Shown here piece after piece: positions 1-7,792 of a stretch of DNA of 64,000 nucleotides (its first letter is position 1; each line of letters opens with the position of its first letter). A program made the position numbers and the translations under genes. Below the pieces are notes generated by a model. That model was given only the letters and a program-made list of their open reading frames with translations. It ran no database searches and was not told the DNA's origin. Origin of the DNA: Pseudalkalibacillus hwajinpoensis (GTDB lineage: Bacteria > Bacillota > Bacilli > Bacillales > Guptibacillaceae); the NCBI RefSeq assembly GCF_039851965.1, contig NZ_CP156674.1, positions 3,038,001 through 3,102,000 of the forward strand, written 5' to 3'.

Positions 1-2
1 TC

Positions 3-191
3 GATCATGTGATGACACAGCTACCATATGCGCTACTTGTAGCTGGAATTTCTCTAATTGGTTATCTAGTACTAGGCTTTACAAGCAGTGTGATTATTGG
101 ACTTCTGACGACATTGATTCTATTTGCATTATTGGTGTTTATGCTTAAAACAAAATATGCCAATCGAACGGTTGAAGTAGCCAAAGATTAA
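3..191 (+). CDS. nhaC: Na+/H+ antiporter NhaC family, C-terminal fragment (5' end outside window)
   Basis: The reading frame is open from the left edge and ends at 191, so only about 62 C-terminal residues are visible. The residues DHVMTQLPYALLVAG match the conserved segment before the last membrane helices of NhaC-type antiporters (known for the family). Two hydrophobic helices and a short basic tail follow. The family exchanges cytoplasmic Na+ for external H+ in pH and salt homeostasis. The family call rests on this short tail only, so other members of the ion transporter superfamily cannot be excluded. Confidence 0.6.
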   Translation, partial: DHVMTQLPYALLVAGISLIGYLVLGFTSSVIIGLLTTLILFALLVFMLKTKYANRTVEVAKD

Positions 192-194
192 AAG

Positions 195-223
195 AAACAG
201 GAGGACAATCCTCCTGTTTTTTT
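195..223 (+). terminator. Rho-independent terminator after nhaC
   Basis: Stem CAGGAGGA/TCCTCCTG with a three-base loop, followed by seven T, starting four bases after the stop codon. Confidence 0.9.
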
Positions 224-296
224 GCGTTTCACACAAAAATAGAGAGATTTTTATCGTATTTTGAACGAATAGTACTAATATTGGAAAAAGATTGTT

Positions 297-325
297 TTGA
301 CATGACCAATAGTACTAGATATACT
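297..325 (+). promoter_or_regulatory. Sigma-A promoter of the metPS operon
   Basis: TTGACA at 297-302, a 17-base spacer, and TATACT at 320-325. The decamer AATAGTACTA occurs at 308-317 inside the spacer and again at 268-277, exactly 40 bp upstream, which looks like a paired operator. Confidence 0.8.
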
Positions 326-381
326 ATAAACAAAATAATCTGAATTTATTTAAAAGTCTTAACCTTTTTCTGGAAGGAGGA

Positions 382-420
382 ATGATGTCGAAAAAGGTTC
401 TAATTTGTCTAAGGGGGTAA
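382..420 (+). CDS. Putative 12-residue leader peptide upstream of metP
   Basis: A strong Shine-Dalgarno sequence (GGAAGGAGG, 372-380) lies directly before ATGATG. The frame reads MMSKKVLICLRG and stops at 418-420. Its stop is five bases before the TTG start of the transporter, and the transporter's own AAGGGGG site lies within the last leader codons. This arrangement would allow translational coupling. No attenuator hairpin is visible between the two. Its function is an inference; it could also be a fortuitous frame. Confidence 0.45.
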   Translation: MMSKKVLICLRG

Positions 421-425
421 TACAT

Positions 426-1952
426 TTGGAAAATCGCGCACAGTGGGGTTCACGAGCTGGTTTTATTTTGGCCGCTGTAGGATCAGCAATAGGTCTAGGA
501 AACATCTGGAGATTTCCGGCCGTTGCTTATGACAACGGTGGTGGGGCATTTTTTATACCTTATTTATTCGCATTATTAACAGCCGGAATCCCGATCTTAA
601 TATTAGAATTTACTCTGGGTCATAAATTTAGAGGATCTGCACCACTTTCATTCTTCAGAATGAATAAGAAAACAGAATGGCTCGGCTGGTGGGGCGTTAT
701 TGTTGCTTTCGTTATTTCAACCTATTATGCGGTCATTATTGCATGGGCGATCTCTTATAGCTACTTTGCTTTCAATCAAAGCTGGGGATCTGATACAGAA
801 GCTTTCTTATTTAATGATTATTTGAAGCTTACTGTTGATCCTGGTCAAACAGGTAGCCTTGTACCTGGGGTCTTCATCCCACTCATAGCGGTATGGATCA
901 TCACACTTGGAGTGCTTCTTGCCGGTGTTAAAAAGGGAATTGAACGAGCGAATAAAATCTTTATTCCCACATTAATTATTCTGTTCTTAATTATTGTTAT
1001 CCGAGCAGTCACGCTTCCAGGAGCTGCTGAAGGTCTAAACGCATTCTTTACACCGAACTTTGAAAGCATTACATCGGGAAGTGTATGGGTAGCGGCATAT
1101 GGCCAGATTTTCTTCAGTTTATCAATTGCTTTTGCTATTATGATTACTTATTCGAGTTATCTACCTAAGAAATCGGATATTACAAACAACGCATTCATAA
1201 CAGGTTTTGGTAACTCAGCATTCGAATTACTTGCTGGTATTGGGGTATTCTCTGCACTGGGTTTCATGGCTCAACAGCAGGGATTAGGTGTTGAGGAAGT
1301 TGTAAGCGGTGGAGTTGGACTTGCCTTTGTTGTCTTCCCACAAATTATTAACGAGTTCCCGGCGCTGAATGGATTATTCGGATTCCTATTCTTTGCATCT
1401 CTCGTACTTGCAGGACTGTCCTCATTGATTTCAATTTCAGAAACGTACGTTGCCGGAGTTTCTGAGAAATTCGGGATCTCTCGTACAAAAGCGGTTCTAA
1501 TTGGTGGAGGAATCGCATCACTGATTTCGATCCTTTTTGCTACACAGGGTGGACTGTTCTTCCTTGATGCAGCCGATTACTTTATTAACCAGTTCGGAAT
1601 TGCGTTTGTAGGACTTGTAGAGGTTGTCGCTGTCGCATGGGTACTTCGTGAGCTGAAAGATCTCGAATCGCATGCAAATGGCATTTCTGATATTCCATTG
1701 AATTACTGGTGGAAGGCATGTCTTGGGGTTATTACACCATTAGTTCTTGGTTACATGATGTTTGATCTATTCAAAACAAACCTTCTTCGTCAGTTCCCGA
1801 CTGAAACTGGGAACTATGAAGGATACTCTAATGGCTTTATTTTATACAGCGGATGGTTTGTTGCCGGTTTCGCAATCCTGGTTGGAATTTTGTTCAGCTT
1901 GAAGAAATGGGATGCGAAAGTGGAGCAGCAGAAGTATAAGGAGGTAGGCTAA
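426..1952 (+). CDS. metP: Na+-dependent amino acid transporter of the NSS/SNF family (MetP-like)
   Basis: A 508-residue polytopic membrane protein. The N-terminal signature QWGSRAGFILAAVGSAIGLG followed by NIWRFP is the unwound TM1 Na+/substrate site of neurotransmitter:sodium symporters. About twelve hydrophobic segments follow. The TTG at 426 is chosen because AAGGGGG sits eight bases upstream; a TTG at 405 would add seven unconserved residues. The next gene encodes a MetS-type small subunit, which is how MetPS importers are organised (known from Corynebacterium glutamicum, methionine and alanine uptake). Substrate is therefore probably methionine or small neutral amino acids, an inference. 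Confidence 0.85.
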   Translation: MENRAQWGSRAGFILAAVGSAIGLGNIWRFPAVAYDNGGGAFFIPYLFALLTAGIPILILEFTLGHKFRGSAPLSFFRMNKKTEWLGWWGVIVAFVISTYYAVIIAWAISYSYFAFNQSWGSDTEAFLFNDYLKLTVDPGQTGSLVPGVFIPLIAVWIITLGVLLAGVKKGIERANKIFIPTLIILFLIIVIRAVTLPGAAEGLNAFFTPNFESITSGSVWVAAYGQIFFSLSIAFAIMITYSSYLPKKSDITNNAFITGFGNSAFELLAGIGVFSALGFMAQQQGLGVEEVVSGGVGLAFVVFPQIINEFPALNGLFGFLFFASLVLAGLSSLISISETYVAGVSEKFGISRTKAVLIGGGIASLISILFATQGGLFFLDAADYFINQFGIAFVGLVEVVAVAWVLRELKDLESHANGISDIPLNYWWKACLGVITPLVLGYMMFDLFKTNLLRQFPTETGNYEGYSNGFILYSGWFVAGFAILVGILFSLKKWDAKVEQQKYKEVG

Positions 1953-1953
1953 T

Positions 1954-2058
1954 ATGGGTGGAAGTGCAATCTTTATGATGATTATAGGTATGGTTATCAT
2001 TTGGGGTGGTTTAACAGCAAGTATTTTAAATGCAGTGAGAGCATCTAAAAAACAATAA
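1954..2058 (+). CDS. metS: Small subunit of NSS transporter (MetS-like, 34 residues)
   Basis: A single hydrophobic helix (SAIFMMIIGMVIIWGGLTAS) followed by a basic tail, LNAVRASKKQ. It starts one base after the metP stop, behind AAGGAGG at 1938-1944. Size, single transmembrane helix and position match the MetS subunits that are required by MetP-type carriers. It is too short for most gene finders. Confidence 0.85.
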   Translation: MGGSAIFMMIIGMVIIWGGLTASILNAVRASKKQ

Positions 2059-2068
2059 AACAAAACAA

Positions 2069-2102
2069 AAAAAGAACTAACCTTTACGTTAGTTCTTTTT
2101 TG
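2069..2102 (+). terminator. Rho-independent terminator of metPS and target of the group II intron
   Basis: Stem AAGAACTAAC/GTTAGTTCTT flanked by A and T runs. The intron 5' end lies within a few bases of the T tract, the insertion preference known for bacterial class C introns. Confidence 0.85.
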
Positions 2103-2104
2103 TT

Positions 2105-3871
2105 GTGTGCCCGGCATGTGCATACGCTATAGGGTTCAAGTCCCGAACGGCAAAGGTCATTGTAGCCGTTAGCCAAAGGCAAGGGTGTCCGAGGCGACTC
2201 GGAATCTGAAGGAAGCCAGAGGGCAAATCTCCGACCCGAGGAACACGAATCTCATACAAGGCTGTCATTTTTGGATGAGATGGCAACACACATCGAAGTC
2301 CAAATGACCAAAGGAAATGGCAGTAAATGAGGCGGGTAAATGGAGAGGAAGTTTGTGCACTTACCCGGGGAGGTCTGACGGTCACGCCATACACCTATGG
2401 TAACTGTCTTCAAGAGAAGTCACTGAACCATCAGAAGTCAGCCGAGGTCATAGTACCGTTCCAAACTCGAGATGGTACGGGAAGGACCGAATCATGAATA
2501 GAGAACAGGTTCTACCGAAGTACGCATCGTTCGATGACACAGAACATTTCAGCTCAACATATGAGGTAGGAGTGAAGTCTCTGAGGGCATATGGAGCGTG
2601 GAGAATTGGTGCCACACAAGGAAAGAAACCTGTCACGTGGAGGAAGAAAGCATGTTGGAAAAGATACTTCATCGGAACAATTTAAACGAAGCCTATCGAC
2701 GAGTGGTCCGAAACAAAGGGAGTCACGGCGTTGATCACATTCCCACGTCTGAACTGAAATCCCAGATCTCGGAGTCCTGGAATGAGATTTAAGCCCAACT
2801 TCTGGATGGAACCTATCAACCGTCACCCGTCCGTCGTGTCGAAATCCCGAAACCGAACGGAGGCAAACGAAAGCTAGGCATTCCAACCGCCATGGATCGC
2901 TTCATCCAACAAGCTATCAACCTTTATCTTCAACGGATCTACGATCCGTCGTTTTCCAACTCAAGCTACGGGTTCCGACCAGGAAAACGAGCACACGATG
3001 CGGTCCGAAAAGCCCAAGAATATGTCAATGACGGATACCGGTGGGTGGTGGATATCGATCTGGAGAAATTCTTTGATCGCGTTCACCACGACCGACTAAT
3101 GCGCACATTGAGTTGTCGGGTTAAGGACGGTCGCATCCTTCGAATCATTCGGAGATACCAACAAGCTGGGGTTATGGAGAACGGCCTAACACAGACGAAC
3201 CAAGCAGGGACACCGCAAGGAAGTCCTTTAAGTCCACTTCTATCAAATATCGTGTTAAATGAACTGGATAAGGAATTGGAGTCAAGAGGTATTCGTTTCG
3301 TTCGATACGCCGACGATTGTCAGATTTACGTAGGCTCAAGAAGAGCAGCCGAACGAATCCTTCGAAATATCAGCCAGTTTATCAAGAAGAAATTAAAACT
3401 AAAAGTTAATAAAGAAAAGAGTGCGATTGACCGCCCGTGGAAACGAACGTTCCTTGGGTTTAGTTTCACGCTCCACCGAGACTCGAAAATCAGGGTCGGA
3501 AACAATCAGGGTCGCGAAACTATTTCCAGCTCGCTGAAACGACATCAACTTTTAGAGAATTAATGGCATGGTTGAGAAGGAGATTACGAATGATCCGGTG
3601 GAAGGAATGGAAAACACCTAAAACAAGAAGGAAACAACTCCTTTCATTAGGTGTTACAAAAGCGAAAGCTTTTGAATGGAGCAACACAAGAAAAGGCTAC
3701 TGGCGAATTGCCAGTAGCCCGATCCTCCACCGTACCTCCAATGACAAGTATTGGCGTCAGTTAGGATTAAAATCGTTAGAAGCACGTTAGATTTTCATGA
3801 AACCGCCGTATACGGATCCGTACGTACGGTGGTGTGAGAGGTCGGGGGTTAGTCACCCCCTCCTACTCGAT
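2105..3871 (+). mobile_element. Group II intron, class C type, decayed
   Basis: The 5' end GTGTG at 2105 fits the group II GUGYG start. The 3' region (about 3797-3871) carries a domain V-like hairpin (CCGCCGTATACGG with GTACGTACGGTGG) and a domain VI-like stem (GGGGG...CCCCC, then CCTACTCGAT ending in AT). In between lies a reverse transcriptase/maturase reading frame. It was inserted directly downstream of the metS terminator and four bases from the lytH stop codon, so it damages no gene. Total length is about 1.77 kb. Boundaries are inferred from consensus ends, not from an empty site. Confidence 0.85.
2652..3790 (+). pseudogene. ltrA: Group II intron-encoded reverse transcriptase/maturase, disrupted
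   Basis: Starting at ATG 2652 (RBS GGAGGAAG) the frame encodes MLEKILHRNNLNEAY, then an in-frame TAA at 2790-2792 interrupts it. The same frame continues with the RT blocks: SYGFRPGKRAHDAV, WVVDIDLEKFFDRV, GTPQGSPLSPLLSNI and the catalytic YADD (3306-3317). After FLGFSFT about 40-60 residues of domain X are missing and the frame shifts; the maturase/endonuclease tail (YFQLAETTSTF ... RKGYWRIASSPILHRT) resumes in another frame to 3790. The direct repeat ATCAGGGTCG at 3489-3498 and 3505-3514 lies at the deletion. No active protein is expected. Confidence 0.9.
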
Positions 3872-3875
3872 TTTA

Positions 3876-4862
3876 TTAACGTGATCGTGAACGTTCTTGC
3901 CTTTCCCATAATCTTAATGATGGATAAGGGTCATAAGACCATTCCGTTCTTCCGTTATCTTTGTAGATTCCATAATGAAGATGCGGAGGGAATTTTCCTG
4001 CTGTTCCTTCTGGTCCATATCCGGAGCTTCCAACGTATCCGATAACTTCCCCGGGCTGCACGACACGTCCTTTTTCTATGCCTTTCTCAAAGCCGTTCAG
4101 GTGGGCATAATAGTGATAGTTACCATCAATGTCTCTGATTCCAATTCGCCATCCACCATATTCATTCCAGCCTTTCGTTTCAACAGTCCCATAACTGGTC
4201 GCTTTAACAGCAACACCGTAGGATGCGAAGATATCGGTTCCTTCATGGATGCGAAGACCACCCCAGCCGCGTCGGTCCCCCCATGTGCTTCGATAGCTAT
4301 AGTTTGCTTGAAGGGGAACAGGGAAGGCGTGTTTATCAAGCTTTAATGTTTGGAATGTTCGATAGACGGCACTATTGCTTGATATCGTTCTCACTGCTTG
4401 ATCACGGTGATAATAATCCCAGAGACCGATTCGAATATCCTCTAATGATGTTCCATAATGTTTTAAGAAATTTCCAATCGTATAGAGAACATCTTCATCA
4501 TCAGTTCGATCTGCTTTTCCATCCCCATTGCCATCAAGGCCCATGCCCCCAAAAAAAGAAATTGATTCTGGAGAAGAGTCTTCCTGGTTGGGGTTAGCTT
4601 CTCCACTCCACTGTTCTTTAGATAGATAAATGGCAATAGCACCTTTTTCGCGAGGGATGTCTTTTTGTGAACGTCTTATACTTCTTTCATATTGATCAAT
4701 ACCAGCATAGATGTACCAAGGTACCTGTGTGAGTGTCTCCATACTATGAAAAAGAACCATTCGTCTTGCTCTTAATTCATCTTCGTTAACTTCAGCGGAC
4801 AGGCTGATATTTGCTGGAAAGAGTAAGAAAAGAATAAGGATAAGAAAACAATATTTTCTCAA
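3876..4862 (-). CDS. lytH: M23 family cell wall peptidase LytH/YunA (spore cortex)
   Basis: 328 residues with an N-terminal signal peptide (residues 1-22, ending SLSA). A central segment has an acidic DGNGDGKAD loop (110-118). The C-terminal LytM/M23 domain shows H206xxxD210 (HEGTD), YAH at 252-254 and HLH at 294-296, the zinc and catalytic ligands. The B. subtilis homologue is a sporulation L-Ala-D-Glu endopeptidase acting on cortex peptidoglycan (family knowledge). It is transcribed divergently from lipA, as in B. subtilis. Confidence 0.85.
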   Translation of the reverse strand: MRKYCFLILILFLLFPANISLSAEVNEDELRARRMVLFHSMETLTQVPWYIYAGIDQYERSIRRSQKDIPREKGAIAIYLSKEQWSGEANPNQEDSSPESISFFGGMGLDGNGDGKADRTDDEDVLYTIGNFLKHYGTSLEDIRIGLWDYYHRDQAVRTISSNSAVYRTFQTLKLDKHAFPVPLQANYSYRSTWGDRRGWGGLRIHEGTDIFASYGVAVKATSYGTVETKGWNEYGGWRIGIRDIDGNYHYYAHLNGFEKGIEKGRVVQPGEVIGYVGSSGYGPEGTAGKFPPHLHYGIYKDNGRTEWSYDPYPSLRLWERQERSRSR

Positions 4863-5044
4863 GCGTTTCTTCTCCTTTCGTTAAATGTCATTAATCATAG
4901 TGTGGTTTTCCTGACCTAAATCATTAGGTCTAAATATTGGAAGGTCTAAAGTGCTAATCGTCACTAGATTCCCACATTTCCTAGAAATACCTGGGGTGAA
5001 TGTGTTATCCTTTAATACAGAAAAGTAATTAATGAGGTGAAATG

Positions 5045-5929
5045 ATGAGCAAAAAAGAAGAGTATCTACGTAAACCGGAATGGTTGAAAATAAAATTAAA
5101 TACCAATGAAAATTACAAAGGTCTTAAGAAGATGATGCGAGAGAAAAAGCTACATACAGTATGTGAGGAAGCGCGCTGTCCAAACATCCATGAGTGTTGG
5201 GCTGTCCGTAAAACAGCGACCTTCATGATTCTCGGCGATGTTTGTACACGCGCATGTCGTTTCTGTGCTGTAAAAACGGGTCTTCCAACAGAACTTGATT
5301 GGGCTGAGCCAGAGCGCGTAGCAGAATCTGTTGAACAAATGGGATTAAAGCATGTTGTTATTACAGCTGTAGCAAGAGATGATCTAAAAGACGGTGGTGC
5401 AGCTGTTTTTGCTGAAACTGTTCGTGCGATCCGTAAAAAAAATCCATTTTGCTCAATTGAAGTACTTCCTTCTGACATGGGTGGTCAATATGAAGCACTT
5501 GAAACCTTAATGAATGCAAAGCCTGACATTATGAATCACAACATTGAAACAATTGAGCGCTTGACGCCAAGAGTCCGTGCAAGAGCTAAATATCGTCGTA
5601 CACTTGAATTTCTTCAACGTGCAAAAGAAATGAACCCTGATATCCCAACAAAATCAAGCATCATGCTCGGTCTTGGAGAAACGAAAGAAGAAATCATTCA
5701 AACCCTTGATGACCTTCGCGCACACGACGTCGATATCGTTACACTTGGCCAGTATCTCCAACCTTCGAAAAAGCATTTAAAAGTTGAAAAATACTGGACC
5801 CCTCAAGAATTCCTTGAGCTAAAAGACATTGCCTTAGAAAAAGGATTCAAACACTGCGAATCAGGCCCAATGGTACGCTCTTCCTACCATGCCGACGAAC
5901 AAGTAAACGCAGCAAAACAAGCGACTTAA
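5045..5929 (+). CDS. lipA: Lipoyl synthase LipA
   Basis: 294-residue radical SAM enzyme that inserts two sulfurs into protein-bound octanoate to form lipoamide. Both [4Fe-4S] cluster motifs are present: the auxiliary C40-x4-C45-x5-C51 and the radical SAM C67TRAC71RFC74. The segment SSYHADEQ near the C terminus is characteristic. The second of two adjacent ATG codons is preferred because GAGGTG lies at better spacing. Very close to the B. subtilis protein throughout. Confidence 0.97.
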   Translation: MSKKEEYLRKPEWLKIKLNTNENYKGLKKMMREKKLHTVCEEARCPNIHECWAVRKTATFMILGDVCTRACRFCAVKTGLPTELDWAEPERVAESVEQMGLKHVVITAVARDDLKDGGAAVFAETVRAIRKKNPFCSIEVLPSDMGGQYEALETLMNAKPDIMNHNIETIERLTPRVRARAKYRRTLEFLQRAKEMNPDIPTKSSIMLGLGETKEEIIQTLDDLRAHDVDIVTLGQYLQPSKKHLKVEKYWTPQEFLELKDIALEKGFKHCESGPMVRSSYHADEQVNAAKQAT

Positions 5930-5931
5930 TG

Positions 5932-6046
5932 AAAAGCGGAGACGAGCGTTTAGAAACGAAGATATTGGAACTCTAGAACTGGAACACGTATTTTGTGTTC
6001 AAGTGAAAGAGAGAAATATCGGAGTTACTGCGAGTAGCAGCTAGAC
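5932..6046 (+). repeat. Repeat family A, copy 1 (diverged)
   Basis: Begins AAAAGCGGA and ends GCAGCTAGACAA like copy 2, with an internal GAACACGTATTTTGTGTTC inverted repeat. The middle is diverged from the other copies. Confidence 0.65.
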
Positions 6047-6167
6047 AAAAAAAGCGGAAGTGGCCGTTTAGACCCGGCAGGCACTGGAGCCATCCAAACT
6101 GAACATGTTCCTTGTGTTCGAATTGGATGGTGAAGTGACAGAGGGTCTGGCCCCTGCAGCTAGACAA
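6047..6167 (+). repeat. Repeat family A, copy 2 (reference copy)
   Basis: About 120 bp from AAAAGCGGAAGTGGCCGTTT to GCAGCTAGACAA. Internal inverted repeats include CATCCAA...TTGGATG, GAACATG...TGTTCG and AGACCCGG...GGGTCTGG. Related copies lie at 12161-12281 and 55266-55386. Confidence 0.8.
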
Positions 6168-6170
6168 TTG

Positions 6171-6240
6171 AAAAGCGGAAGTGGCCGTTTAGACCCGTCC
6201 GGGAGCAAATCAACGTGAACACGCTTTTTGTCTTCTAGTA
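6171..6240 (+). repeat. Repeat family A, copy 3 (truncated)
   Basis: The first 25 bases match copy 2 (AAAAGCGGAAGTGGCCGTTT then AGACCCG); the rest is shortened and diverged. Confidence 0.7.
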
Positions 6241-6288
6241 GGATGCCGATGATACTCGATCACTTAAAATTTAACTATTCATCTTAAT

Positions 6289-6318
6289 GAAAAATCGGCC
6301 CCTGCGGGCCGATTTTTT
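6289..6318. terminator. Bidirectional terminator between lipA and yutC
   Basis: Stem ATCGGCCC/GGGCCGAT with an A run on one side and a T run on the other, serving the two convergent genes. Confidence 0.9.
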
Positions 6319-6363
6319 CCTGTTCTCAATAAGCTAATGCATACTTCAGGTGAAAGGTTGCCG

Positions 6364-7026
6364 CTATTTGGATATCATCTCGTTTCCATCATTATCATTC
6401 AGATCTTCGTTCATTTCGCCTTTCATTTCACCATTCTCGTTTTCGCCATCGCTTACTTTTTTGCCTTGAGGTGCTTTTTTCATTTTAGCGATGGTCTGGT
6501 CAATGCTTTTGTCCATTTCACCGTTTGCAGTGGAACCATTTTCATAGCGCTCGATTTCAGAAATCATACCGTCCTCATCTGAAACGTAAACATGGTAATA
6601 ACGTGGAATAACAGAAAGGGCTGTTTTCTTGACCTGATCAGCTGTTGCATCGCGATCTTTTGTCGTTGATTTGTATCCAATTAAGACTTCTTCGTCTGTT
6701 ACAAGTGCTGCCACGTCATTTACATTAGGAAGTACGATCGCCATTGAGCTAATCATGTCAGCTAGCTGATCCCGGTCAAGGTAGGCAATGTTTTCTGGTT
6801 GCTTTTGTGAATTGCTGTTATTTGTATTTCTTGAGTGTCTAACGAAGCCATAACTGCCTTTTTTAGCTCGATCTTGTGTATTTGCAGTGTTCATTCCATA
6901 CTCTTCAGGGTCTGTTTTGACGGGCGTCATGTCAGCGTGGTCGAATGGGTCAGTCGCATTTTGTCCCTGACATGCAGCGAGTCCAAGTGCTAACGGTAGT
7001 ATGAGTATCATATTTTTTTTCAACAT
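6364..7026 (-). CDS. yutC: YhcN/YlaJ family sporulation lipoprotein (YutC)
   Basis: 220 residues. A lipoprotein signal ends in the lipobox LAAC, so the mature protein begins at the lipidated Cys and is membrane-anchored. The central region (MISSMAIVLPNVNDVAALVT ... GYKST) matches the YhcN/YlaJ family of spore-associated lipoproteins. The C-terminal 40 residues are very acidic and Asn/Glu/Met-rich. The ATG at 7024-7026 has GGAGGTG upstream; the ATG at 7036-7038 would add four residues. Convergent with lipA and divergent from yutD, as in B. subtilis. Confidence 0.8.
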   Translation of the reverse strand: MLKKNMILILPLALGLAACQGQNATDPFDHADMTPVKTDPEEYGMNTANTQDRAKKGSYGFVRHSRNTNNSNSQKQPENIAYLDRDQLADMISSMAIVLPNVNDVAALVTDEEVLIGYKSTTKDRDATADQVKKTALSVIPRYYHVYVSDEDGMISEIERYENGSTANGEMDKSIDQTIAKMKKAPQGKKVSDGENENGEMKGEMNEDLNDNDGNEMISK

Positions 7027-7107
7027 ATTCACCTCCATACTGTTATCATGACCGAATGAGGTTTCTTTTTTCCTGGTAGTACTTGGACAATTGCAGTAAA
7101 AAAGGTA

Positions 7108-7122
7108 TCATTATGATAATGA
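7108..7122 (+). promoter_or_regulatory. 15-bp palindrome overlapping the yutD promoter
   Basis: TCATTATGATAATGA is a perfect 7-1-7 inverted repeat. It overlaps a putative -10 (TATCAT 7106-7111, with TTGGAC at 7083-7088 and a 17-base spacer). The architecture resembles Fur/Zur/PerR-family boxes but matches none of their consensus sequences well. Confidence 0.4.
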
Positions 7123-7147
7123 GCCAATATGGAAATGAGGGAAAAGC

Positions 7148-7453
7148 ATGATAAAAGTTAATCAACACTCATTTGAGTTGGTTAAAGATGAACGGGAGGG
7201 GTGGAACGAAGAAGCCTTCCTTGGACGCTATAGTGAAATCCTGGATAAATATGATTATATTGTCGGTGACTGGGGATATGGTCAGCTGAGATTAAAAGGT
7301 TTTTTTGAAGACCGTAACCAGAAAGCGACGTTTGATACGAAGTACAGTACGGTGCTGGATTATTTATATGAATACTGCAATTTTGGGTGTCCTTATTTTG
7401 TATTAAGGAAGCAGAAGAAGGAAAAACCAAAGAAGCAGCAACAAGAAGCATAA
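7148..7453 (+). CDS. yutD: YutD family protein (DUF1027)
   Basis: 101-residue cytosolic protein of unknown function, conserved in Bacillaceae next to lipA and yutC. The core RYSEILDKYDYIVGDWGYGQ and the CNFGCPYFVLRK segment, a possible Cys pair, are recognisable. The tail is Lys/Gln-rich and disordered. RBS is GAGGG. No enzymatic motif is visible. Confidence 0.8.
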   Translation: MIKVNQHSFELVKDEREGWNEEAFLGRYSEILDKYDYIVGDWGYGQLRLKGFFEDRNQKATFDTKYSTVLDYLYEYCNFGCPYFVLRKQKKEKPKKQQQEA

Positions 7454-7477
7454 GCCCTGGCGTGGGCTTATGCTTTA
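7448..7477. terminator. Terminator between yutD and the convergent small gene
   Basis: Stem GCATAAGCCC/GGGCTTATGC with a six-base loop, then TTTAT. It overlaps the 3' ends of both convergent genes. Confidence 0.8.
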
Positions 7478-7737
7478 TATGGTTTCTCAGCATCTTTTTT
7501 GGGATCATCATGTGGGGGATGTGAGGCAGGGTCCTGTCTTGGCAGGTTCTGATGCAGTGTTTTATTTTCGTAATTAAAGGCACTGTAAGAACGTTGACCT
7601 TCTCTCCATGGAGTGGTTTTGCCGAGCTTCTTGTTAATTGGGGAACCATAAGGGCCTTCAGGCGTATCCTCTGGGAGCACATAATTACGGCCTTTTTCAA
7701 CATTTGCAAAGTCTGTATAATCTTCATCATCAAACAT
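7468..7737 (-). CDS. Conserved small cytosolic protein of Bacillaceae
   Basis: 89 residues from ATG 7735-7737, which has GAAGGTGGTG upstream; an upstream ATG at 7770 lacks a ribosome binding site. Hydrophilic and rich in Asp, Glu, Pro and Tyr (FDDEDYTDFANVEKGRNY, PEGPYGSPINKKLG), with no transmembrane segment and probably little fixed structure. It resembles small Bacillus proteins annotated only as cytosolic protein. Function unknown. Confidence 0.65.
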   Translation of the reverse strand: MFDDEDYTDFANVEKGRNYVLPEDTPEGPYGSPINKKLGKTTPWREGQRSYSAFNYENKTLHQNLPRQDPASHPPHDDPKKDAEKPYKA

Positions 7738-7792
7738 AAATACACCACCTTCATCAGGTAGTGTATTCATTGTCTTATTAAAATATTAACTT

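Larger units (their letters stand above)
5930..6363. other. Gene-free stretch with three tandem repeat copies and a terminator
   Basis: 434 bases between lipA and the convergent yutC. It is filled by three copies of repeat family A and the shared terminator at 6289-6318; no coding frame is supported. Confidence 0.8.

Noticed and set aside
2089..2886. Overlapping frames on both strands in the intron 5' region
   Set aside because: They lie in structured intron RNA or opposite the maturase and show no protein-like sequence or ribosome sites.
3975..4597. Plus-strand frames of about 120 codons opposite lytH
   Set aside because: The M23 peptidase on the minus strand explains the sequence; these frames have no ribosome site or homology.
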